From positions 1 to 42,933 of the IMG/VR virus record IMGVR_UViG_3300044641_003781: a DNA stretch of 42,933 nucleotides; one strand, given 5' to 3'. How positions within the stretch are numbered: position 1 is the first letter of the stretch; the number at the start of each line of letters is the position of its first letter. The position numbers and the translations under genes were made by a program. Below are positions 36,069 through 42,933 of this stretch, in pieces. A model generated the notes under the pieces. The model worked only from the letters and a program-made list of their open reading frames with translations, did no database searches and was not told the DNA's origin. Source of the stretch: a virus.

Positions 36069-39000
36069 TTATTGTGCCGTGTTCACTGCCCTTACCAACC
36101 CCTGAATAGCGGCCGGGGTGTTTTCGATCTGCGCCTGGTCGATCGCTGCCCGGCGCTCCCTCCAGTCCTTCGCAGCAGGGCTATCGCTGAGATTCAGCTG
36201 GTCCCTGGTCAGCAGGTGGAAGTAGGTCTTGACCGAGTTGAGCATCACCTGAGCCGCCTTCTTGCGCCGCGCAGCCGGGGGCTGATCACGCACCCTTGGG
36301 TCCGAGGTGGTGGCGGGGTCGTCCTGCATGGCCCGGTAGATCGGGTCGTTGATCAGCGAGCGGAAGGCCTCGATGGGGGTCCTGCCTTTGACGTGCTTCT
36401 CCAGCCACTGCGCTACAGGGATGGAGATGACGCGATTAGCGCTGACCGTGGCGCCGCTGGGCAGGTCTGCCTTGTTCGGCAGGGTGAAGCTCACCGAGGG
36501 CTTGATGCCAGACAGCTGCATCCGGGCGCTCAGGGACATCTCCCCGCGGATCCCTGAGTAGGTGTCGTTGTACTCCTTCTGCAGGTCGTCGCTCATGCCG
36601 ACGCCCTCGAGGACACCCTTCATCAGGGCCTCGGGTGGGTTGAGCAGGTTCTGGGCGTCGAGCTCGGCGTAGACCTTGTCCTGCGGCCACAGCTGCGGGA
36701 AGAAACGGTGCTGCAGCGCCTGGATGTACTGCTGACCAAAGGGCAGCTGCAGCGGCGAGCCCAGCCAGTCCTTCTCCTTGCGGGCGCCATTGATCAGGCC
36801 GGTCAGGCCGATGGTCCCGTAGGCCAGGTCCTTGAGCTTGCGCTCCAGGTTGGACAGCTCATCGCCAGCGCCTGCAGCCCGTTCAGCCGCGGTGGGCTCC
36901 GCGCTGCGGTAGTAGTCCTGAGAGCGGCTGCCCAGCAGTCGCTCCACCATGCGGATGCCACCGATGCCTGGCACCTGGCCCGAGGCCATGTAGCCAAGCA
37001 GGTTGTTGCCCTTGCCTGGCTCGGTGACCAGCTCCATCACCTGGTTCAGCTGGCCCAGGGAGGTCTGCCGGGTGAGCTGGCCGGTAAGCACCTGGGCGAT
37101 GGAGATCAGCGTCTTGTGCTGGTCGTAGTCGGAATAGGTGCCGGTGATGAAGTTCTCCTTGATGTCCTTCCACAGGAACAGGCTGTTCAGGATCGGGATG
37201 CCACCAAGGAAGGGCACCCCGCCGATCGAGTTGGGGTTCAGACCCCTGGCCTTGAGGGACCGGCGCCACTCCTCGCGCTCGCCGGGCTCAATGGGGCCGT
37301 TGCCGATGATGAAGTACGGGTCGATCGCCTCAGCGGCAGCAAACGCAGCGAGGACGTGGCCGGCAATGATCCAGTTCGCCTTCACCCGCGCCACCTGCGC
37401 CGGCGTGTAGCTGGCCCCGAACAGCATCCGGGTGGTGTCAACTAGGGGCGTGATGCCAACGAAGCTGAAGTCGGTCAGCAGCCCACGCAGCGGCGCCTGG
37501 AAGTAGGGGAAGACCAGGTCCACTTCCCAGCGGCTGCGGGCTTTCTGGGCTCCGTCGTACAGGGCTTTGCCCAGCCCGCCCTGGGGCTCGTCCTGCATCC
37601 GCATCTCGCGGGAGAAGCCCTCCGCTGCCACTGCCTCCTTGGTGGCCATGGTTGGCGCCCCATAGGTGTTGGCCAGCTTGTCCTTGGCGATCAGGGCCGC
37701 GATCTCGTCGTCGTCCATCTCCGAGCCAGGGATGCCGTTCTGCCTGCGGTAGGCCTTGATCTGCGTCTCGGTGGGCGTGGCTGAGTAGAAGCCGTCTTCG
37801 AACTCGGCGTCGATCTGGTCCTGAACGCTCTTGCGGCTGGTATCGAAACCGTTGGCCCGGTACTTCATCTCCAGGTCGTTCCGGAGCTTGAAGGCGTAGT
37901 GCCACAGGCCAGCCACGTTGTCGGTCGCCCCCATCAGGCGCAGGCCCGGTTGCAGCAAGGCGCCGAGCTTGGTCTTGTCGTAGACGAACAGGCGAAGCGC
38001 GGCCTGCAGCTTGCCCCGGTAGATGCCGACGTTGGCCGGGTTCAGGAACGCCCCTGGCATGTAGTCCAGGTCCACGAGCTCGCCAAGCCGGGCCACCACT
38101 TCCTCGTTGGAGGTGAGGTTCTTGCCGTAGGTGTCGCGGTTGCCGGCAAAGACGGCCCGACCATCGTTGAGGGCATCAAAGAAGGCCTCGCGGCCTGATG
38201 CCTTGACGACATCCATGGCCTGCTTGACCCCGGCCCAGGTCGACTCGGTGCCGCGCTTCCAGGCTTCCCGGCTGAACGCGGTGCCGTAGGGCGTGGCGGT
38301 GCCGATGTTCTCGTACATCTGGCGATAGGGGCCCACCACCGCCATGGCGAAGTTGGAGCCGAGGTTGACCTTGCCTTGGGTGGACTCGTTGGCCAGCTGG
38401 CTGTCCTTCGCCAGCAGGTTGGCCAACTTCATCTGCTGGTTGAAATAGTCGCCCTTGCCCAGCCGGCTCTTGGGATCCATCCCATCGAGCTTGATGAGCA
38501 GGTTGAGCTGTTTGACCTTCTCGGCAGCCTTTTGCGAATCCGTCTGGTCCAGGGCCTCGATCACCCGAGCCATCACGCTGTCCTTGCCGATGTCATTCGG
38601 CGTCAGCGCCAGCGTCTCCTGCACCATGCCCTCGTCAGGGTCAAAGGCTGAGCCCTGCTCCAGGTCAGTGCGCCAGGCCGGGGTGTCGCCCAGGTCGTCC
38701 TGCAGCGAGCGCAGGGTCTGGCCGGTCTTGCGCCGGGCCATGTCGAAGTGGCGTTCCGACAGCAGCGCCAGCTTGTAGGCGTTGAACGCCTGCACCTTGA
38801 GCTCGTCAGGCACCGGCACATCGGTGCCACTGAGATGGCTGTAGATCCCCTCGAGGGTGCCGGAAAAGGCCTTCTTGTAGCCATCGGCAGCCAGTCGCAG
38901 CCGGGTCATCCGCTCCACCATCCCCATGAATGGGGCGGCGTCAGCGGCCATCTTGATGATCACCTGGTTGGGATCAACAAACTCCGCGTAGGACTCGATG

Positions 39001-39440
39001 ATCTGCTCGGCGATCCGCTCCTTCCCGTATGTCTCGCTGGCGAAGCGCCAGCCCTCAGGGTCGAGTTTCTGACCGGTCTTGAGCAGGGCCTGCGACAGCT
39101 GGGCGTAGTCCGCCGCCGTCTGCACTTCCATCCGCTGGAGCAGCTGGACGTAGTTGTTGGGCTGGCCGGAGCCGATGTCGGTGCGCCCGCCAACCTCCAG
39201 GCCGCGCTCTACGGCGCGGTTGAGGGTGGGGTCTTCAAAGGCCCGCTCGAGATCGGTCAGCGAATCGCGGACCTTTTCATCCGGGATGACGTTCTGGCCG
39301 TCAAAGCTCAAGCCATCGCCCGGAGGCGGCGCCTGGGTCGCCCGGAGGCGGCGGGAGAGGGATGCGCCGGCCTCTTCAAGGGCGAGCTTCTGGGCGAGCA
39401 GTTGCTGCCTCTCTTGATAGAGCTCTTCGCAGCTAGACAT
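36069..39440 (-). CDS. Large internal core protein, T7 gp16-like position
   Basis: A 1123-residue helical protein, MSSCEELYQERQQLLAQKLA. Residues 1-35 look like a coiled coil. Long charged helical stretches alternate with segments such as MKLANLLAKDSQLANESTQG and SNFAMAVVGPYRQMYENIGT; a weakly hydrophobic region near 690-740 (TRMLFGASYTPAQVARVKAN, WIIAGHVLAAFAAAEAI) might contact membranes. Being the last large protein before the tail fibre, it matches gp16, the ejected core protein. I see no lysozyme motif here; that domain is in the gp15-like protein. ATG overlaps the previous stop (TGATG). Confidence 0.75.
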   Translation of the reverse strand: MSSCEELYQERQQLLAQKLALEEAGASLSRRLRATQAPPPGDGLSFDGQNVIPDEKVRDSLTDLERAFEDPTLNRAVERGLEVGGRTDIGSGQPNNYVQLLQRMEVQTAADYAQLSQALLKTGQKLDPEGWRFASETYGKERIAEQIIESYAEFVDPNQVIIKMAADAAPFMGMVERMTRLRLAADGYKKAFSGTLEGIYSHLSGTDVPVPDELKVQAFNAYKLALLSERHFDMARRKTGQTLRSLQDDLGDTPAWRTDLEQGSAFDPDEGMVQETLALTPNDIGKDSVMARVIEALDQTDSQKAAEKVKQLNLLIKLDGMDPKSRLGKGDYFNQQMKLANLLAKDSQLANESTQGKVNLGSNFAMAVVGPYRQMYENIGTATPYGTAFSREAWKRGTESTWAGVKQAMDVVKASGREAFFDALNDGRAVFAGNRDTYGKNLTSNEEVVARLGELVDLDYMPGAFLNPANVGIYRGKLQAALRLFVYDKTKLGALLQPGLRLMGATDNVAGLWHYAFKLRNDLEMKYRANGFDTSRKSVQDQIDAEFEDGFYSATPTETQIKAYRRQNGIPGSEMDDDEIAALIAKDKLANTYGAPTMATKEAVAAEGFSREMRMQDEPQGGLGKALYDGAQKARSRWEVDLVFPYFQAPLRGLLTDFSFVGITPLVDTTRMLFGASYTPAQVARVKANWIIAGHVLAAFAAAEAIDPYFIIGNGPIEPGEREEWRRSLKARGLNPNSIGGVPFLGGIPILNSLFLWKDIKENFITGTYSDYDQHKTLISIAQVLTGQLTRQTSLGQLNQVMELVTEPGKGNNLLGYMASGQVPGIGGIRMVERLLGSRSQDYYRSAEPTAAERAAGAGDELSNLERKLKDLAYGTIGLTGLINGARKEKDWLGSPLQLPFGQQYIQALQHRFFPQLWPQDKVYAELDAQNLLNPPEALMKGVLEGVGMSDDLQKEYNDTYSGIRGEMSLSARMQLSGIKPSVSFTLPNKADLPSGATVSANRVISIPVAQWLEKHVKGRTPIEAFRSLINDPIYRAMQDDPATTSDPRVRDQPPAARRKKAAQVMLNSVKTYFHLLTRDQLNLSDSPAAKDWRERRAAIDQAQIENTPAAIQGLVRAVNTAQ

Positions 39441-42400
39441 CAGCAGCCCTCCTCACGGTTGCGATTGTTCCAATCATCCAGGCCTGCTTCGACTTGCGCA
39501 TACCTGCGGTCGATCTCGGCCTGGACCCGCTGAGCAAGGTCTGGGCGAATCCTGGCCAGCTGCGCATCTACATCACCCGCCACCCGTAGTAAGTCGGGGT
39601 TGCCCAGCTTCTGCAGCACCTTGTCGGAGCGATCGCCGATCCCTCCGTTCCATGCGTCCTCAAAGACGTCAATCAGGGTTGGAGCTTTCTGCCTGGCGAC
39701 GCGGACGACGGCCCCGACGTTGTTGACCAGCTCGCTGATGGCGGAGAAGATCGCCTGCACCGCGCTGCCCTTGGAGCGCACTTCGTACCTGCGCAGCGCC
39801 CAAACCGCGAAGGCCTCCGCCTGGATCTCCATGATGTCCATGTCAGGCTGGTAAACACCGCCGCCCTTCTTAATCAGGGCAACCATCTCCCCTCTTGCCT
39901 CCGGCGTCTCCAATGCAGCCTTTTCGGTCGGGAACAGGAACTCCTGAAGCCGGTGGAACGACTCGTGATACGCATCGCCGACCATGGATCGCCCGCGCCG
40001 CCCTGAGGCTGCCCGCCCTTGTCCGAAGGCTTTTGAGAGCTGCAGCTCCAAAGACAGAAGAATTGAGTCTTGAAGAGGTCCTGGAAACTGGACGGGAACT
40101 CGGAGTCCGGCGGTCCGACTGTCCATGTACCGAGCAGCGTCAGTAAAGGGGCGCTGGTCCAGAAGCCGGGCGTTGACCGGATCCCAGGCCTTGGCCGTCA
40201 GATAGGACTGATCAAGGCCGAACTGGTCGGCAATGGCGATCTCGTTCAGCACCTTCATGCGCTCCGGGTTGATGCCGGATACGCGGGCGCCTTCCTTTAG
40301 AGCTTGCATTAGCTCGCCGGTGGCGCTGCGGGCCAGTGATTGCGCCGTTTTCTCCGCGTAGGTGGCGAGCCAGCCCTCGAGCTCATCAGCCCTTGAAGCG
40401 TCCGCGCCTTTGGCGACGTTGCTCTCAACCATGTCCAGCCACGCCTGACGAAAGCGCTGTTCGCCCCCGAAGTCACGGACCTCGGCCGCGAAGTCCACCA
40501 GGAAGGCCTCGCGCTTGGTGAAGTCCTTGGGCTTCTTGGTGGACATCAGCTGCCGAGCAGCGGTTGCGGCCCAGCCATCCGGCTTTTCAAACAGCCACTC
40601 GTCCACCAGGCGCGAGGGGATGCCGGCACCTGGCCGCGATGCGGAGGGCTGCATGGTGGCGCGGAGGCCGCCGCCCTGAGGAGCGAAGCCCTGGCTTGGG
40701 ACGGTGATCTGAACAGCGCTGGTGGGGGCTGCCCCGCCACCTGCCGCGGCCTTCACCGCAGGCTGCACCTTTTCCTGGCCGTGGCGAATCACGTCCTCGA
40801 CGTTGATTCCCTGCGCCTCGAGGGCGGCACGGAACTTGGCAGCGCTCTTGCTGGTCTTGCCGCTGGCGTCCCTCGCCAGGATGTAGGCAGCCCGGTCCAG
40901 GTCGGACTCAAAGGCCAGGGTGCCCATGCCATAGCGCGGTGCGGCCTTGCTGAGCTCTCGCGGCAGCGTGAAAGAGTCCGCTGGCTCGCCAAGCTCGTCG
41001 ATCTTTCGCTGGATCTGCGCGGCGGTGACCGGGTCCTCCGCGGCAGCCAGCCGGGCCTGCAGCTGCTCGAGTGAGTAGGCGCTGCCCCCAGCCTTGGCCT
41101 TGGCGCGATCTCTAGCGGTGAAGCCAGGGGTGATCGTCGGCGATGCCGGCGCCACAAAGCCCTCGGTTATCCCCAGGGCCTTCTTCTCTTCAAAGGTCAG
41201 CTCGTCGTAGCCGATGGCATCGCGGACCTCCTGCACCTGGGCCCGCTTCATCGCGGCATCCAGCTCCTCATGCTCCCGGCGCAGGCGCAGCTCGTCATCG
41301 AGCAGCTGGACCACGTCATCGGTGATCTGGCCGGCCTCCAGATCCTTGGCCGCCTTCTCGATGTTCACCCCGCTGTCGCGGGGGATTGCAGGGATCGGCG
41401 TAGTGGATGGGCGGACGTGGCCATTGGCCGCGGCCTTCTGCACGGCAGCCAGCTGCATCGCGGCCCGCTCGTCCGGAGTCATGGCCCGCGGCTCAAAAGG
41501 CGCCTGCTCCACCGGCGCTTCCACGCGGGGCACCTCCGGGACGGGTGCCTGTTCAGCCGCGGCCACCAGCTGTTGCTTGATCCGGCGGGCGATCACTGCA
41601 GCCTTGCCTCCCTGGGCGAGCTGAGCGGCGCCTTCGTTCAGCAGCTCGCTGATGGCCGTGCCATCGGCGTACTTCTCCGCGTCGAAGGTGCCGATCAGCG
41701 CCTGGGCGCGGGCTGCCACGTCCTGGCTGCCCGTGGCATCGATCACGTTGCCGCCGGCTTGCAGCTTGCCCGCGTTGCGACCCACGCGGCCGAACAGGTT
41801 CTTGTCGCCAATCAGGTCGGCGCGGACCTTGGCGGCCAGCTCGGCCTTCTGGACCATCGTGTTGAGCTGCTCGGTGTTGCCGAACAGGTCCACCTGATCG
41901 CCTTCCACGGTGCGGGCCGACTGGCCCATCTGCACCACTTCGCTGAAGGTCGCGTCGGTCATGTCGCGGCCCTGCAGCATCTTCCAGGCGGCCTGCATCC
42001 CGGCTTCATCCAGGGAGCTGCCGCCCAGGGCAACGGCCTTGCCCAGGGGGATGGAGCCATCCACCGCGGACTGGAAGATGTTCTGCGGCAAGCGGCTGAG
42101 CGCCAGGCCCTGCCCGCCAAAGCCCGAGTTCATCGGGATGCCGAGCTGCTCCAGCTGGGCAGGGTCAGTCACCCCGCCATCGCGGAGGAACTTGGCCGCG
42201 TCGAACACCGTGCCACCACCACTGGAGATGTTGGTGATCGCCCCCATCGCCCGGGCCTGCTCAGGGGTGGCGGCCAGTAGCTCCTCGGTACGCATCGAGG
42301 GGATGCCCAGCTCCTTGGCCTTGGCCAGCCGGTTGTGGCCGTTCACCACATAGGGCTTGCCGTCCAGTGGATCGGTCCAGGTTTGGATCACGCCCTCGGC

Positions 42401-42933
42401 ATCGGGGTTCCAGCGATCCACCCCGCTGAGGGAGTTGCCCTTTTGCTGGCCCTGGGTGTCAACGCCTTGCTTGAACTGAAAGCGGGCGGGGTCCACGCCG
42501 ATGTCGCCCGTGGGCAGGATCTGCTGGCCGGCGATCAAGCGGTTGGGCAGCACGGTCATCCCGTCGCCCGCCATCAGGTTCAGGCCTTCGATCACGTCGG
42601 CCTTGGTGAACTCCTCCCAGTCGCGGCCGGTCAGGTTCTGGATCCGCTGGAATAACTCAGGGCTGTTCTCTGGCGCGGCCACGCTCTTGAGCTGAGACGT
42701 GGGCAGCGATTCCCACTGCGAGGGGAATGGCACCACTGGATTGGCCAGGGCGCTGGTGGGTGCCGCGGCCAGGTCCACCCGAGCCATGGGGTCCACCTCG
42801 AGCGGCGGGCGCTGCTGGATCAGGTCATTGGCGGCCTGAACCGGGTTGTCCGCCTGGACGGCGATGGGCAGCTCCTCGTCGTCCAGCTGCTCGACGACCG
42901 CCAGGCCCACGTCCGCCTCAGGGAGGGAGGGGT
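39440..42933 (-). CDS. Giant internal virion protein, C-terminal part: ParB-like and HExxH metallopeptidase features
   Basis: Continuation of the 1591-residue protein that starts at 1409 and crosses the junction; a GTG at 42910 is not needed as a start because the frame is open upstream. Around full-length residues 570-640 there is a ParB/sulfiredoxin-like region: GVDPARFQFK, then SLSGVDRWNP, then YVVNGHNRLAKAKELG, with ARAMGAITNI following. Near residue 1417 (bases 39952-39966) the motif HESFH fits the HExxH zinc-metallopeptidase signature, and QAEAFAVWALRR about 45 residues later could supply the third ligand. The middle is charged and helical. The stop overlaps the next ATG (TGATG). A likely role is an internal protein injected with the DNA; peptidase activity is inferred from the motif only. 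Confidence 0.85.
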   Translation of the reverse strand, partial: PSLPEADVGLAVVEQLDDEELPIAVQADNPVQAANDLIQQRPPLEVDPMARVDLAAAPTSALANPVVPFPSQWESLPTSQLKSVAAPENSPELFQRIQNLTGRDWEEFTKADVIEGLNLMAGDGMTVLPNRLIAGQQILPTGDIGVDPARFQFKQGVDTQGQQKGNSLSGVDRWNPDAEGVIQTWTDPLDGKPYVVNGHNRLAKAKELGIPSMRTEELLAATPEQARAMGAITNISSGGGTVFDAAKFLRDGGVTDPAQLEQLGIPMNSGFGGQGLALSRLPQNIFQSAVDGSIPLGKAVALGGSSLDEAGMQAAWKMLQGRDMTDATFSEVVQMGQSARTVEGDQVDLFGNTEQLNTMVQKAELAAKVRADLIGDKNLFGRVGRNAGKLQAGGNVIDATGSQDVAARAQALIGTFDAEKYADGTAISELLNEGAAQLAQGGKAAVIARRIKQQLVAAAEQAPVPEVPRVEAPVEQAPFEPRAMTPDERAAMQLAAVQKAAANGHVRPSTTPIPAIPRDSGVNIEKAAKDLEAGQITDDVVQLLDDELRLRREHEELDAAMKRAQVQEVRDAIGYDELTFEEKKALGITEGFVAPASPTITPGFTARDRAKAKAGGSAYSLEQLQARLAAAEDPVTAAQIQRKIDELGEPADSFTLPRELSKAAPRYGMGTLAFESDLDRAAYILARDASGKTSKSAAKFRAALEAQGINVEDVIRHGQEKVQPAVKAAAGGGAAPTSAVQITVPSQGFAPQGGGLRATMQPSASRPGAGIPSRLVDEWLFEKPDGWAATAARQLMSTKKPKDFTKREAFLVDFAAEVRDFGGEQRFRQAWLDMVESNVAKGADASRADELEGWLATYAEKTAQSLARSATGELMQALKEGARVSGINPERMKVLNEIAIADQFGLDQSYLTAKAWDPVNARLLDQRPFTDAARYMDSRTAGLRVPVQFPGPLQDSILLSLELQLSKAFGQGRAASGRRGRSMVGDAYHESFHRLQEFLFPTEKAALETPEARGEMVALIKKGGGVYQPDMDIMEIQAEAFAVWALRRYEVRSKGSAVQAIFSAISELVNNVGAVVRVARQKAPTLIDVFEDAWNGGIGDRSDKVLQKLGNPDLLRVAGDVDAQLARIRPDLAQRVQAEIDRRYAQVEAGLDDWNNRNREEGC
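42807..42933. repeat. Terminal direct overlap, right copy
   Basis: Exact second copy of bases 1-127. Joining the copies gives a unique length of about 42,806 bp and fuses the reading frames on either side without a stop or frameshift. Confidence 0.95.

Noticed and set aside
1-42933. Auxiliary metabolic genes (psbA, hli, talC, nrd, thyX)
   Set aside because: Read through all sizeable genes and found none with the recognisable motifs of these families.

Overview
The window is a closed or nearly closed genome of a T7-like (autographivirus-type) tailed phage, most likely a cyanophage of a GC-rich picocyanobacterium (Synechococcus/Cyanobium type). Bases 1-127 are repeated exactly at 42807-42933, so the contig closes on itself and the unique length is about 42,806 bp. 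One very large gene runs across this artificial junction. The cyanobacterial assignment rests on the T7-type gene set combined with a tyrosine integrase and a partial tRNA-Leu(UAA) sequence just downstream of it, an arrangement I recall from cyanophage P-SSP7. I could run no searches, so host and relatives are inferences.

Layout, following the main (minus strand) transcription direction. 26.1-22.8 kb: small early genes, several with (ACC)n leaders and a repeated double-hairpin element, plus ribbon-helix-helix and winged-helix regulators. 22.8-21.7 kb: integrase, terminator and attP-like site. 21.7-13.9 kb: single-subunit RNA polymerase, ssDNA-binding protein, RusA-like resolvase, primase-helicase, a chain of small overlapping genes with zinc ribbons, and the gp6-type exonuclease. 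13.8-5.5 kb: small virion proteins, portal, scaffold, capsid, a strong terminator, and tail tubular proteins A and B. 5.5 kb through the junction to 36.1 kb: a gp13-like acetyltransferase-fold protein, gp14-like protein, a gp15-like protein with a lysozyme-like domain, a 1591-residue protein with ParB-like and HExxH metallopeptidase features, and a 1123-residue core protein. 36.0-30.9 kb: tail fibre, glycine-rich adhesin, further fibre-associated proteins and two small membrane proteins. 29.7-29.4 kb: terminase small subunit.

A plus-strand block (26.9-30.8 kb) holds a RepL-like winged-helix protein, a HeH-like small protein, terminase large subunit, a C39-like cysteine peptidase and a small gene. 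The terminase large subunit is therefore inverted relative to its small subunit, and the two genes overlap tail to tail. The 26.1-26.9 kb divergent region has no convincing gene but is dense in palindromes, a 12-bp tandem repeat, copies of a 14-bp motif and a Fur/Zur-box-like palindrome.

The main surprises are: (1) no DNA polymerase gene anywhere, although helicase-primase, SSB, exonuclease, resolvase and phage RNA polymerase are present; (2) the flipped terminase large subunit; (3) a 14-bp near-palindromic motif placed 2-6 nt before many start codons, a candidate phage promoter or operator; (4) a covarying two-hairpin leader RNA in three copies. No photosynthesis or nucleotide-metabolism auxiliary genes were seen.
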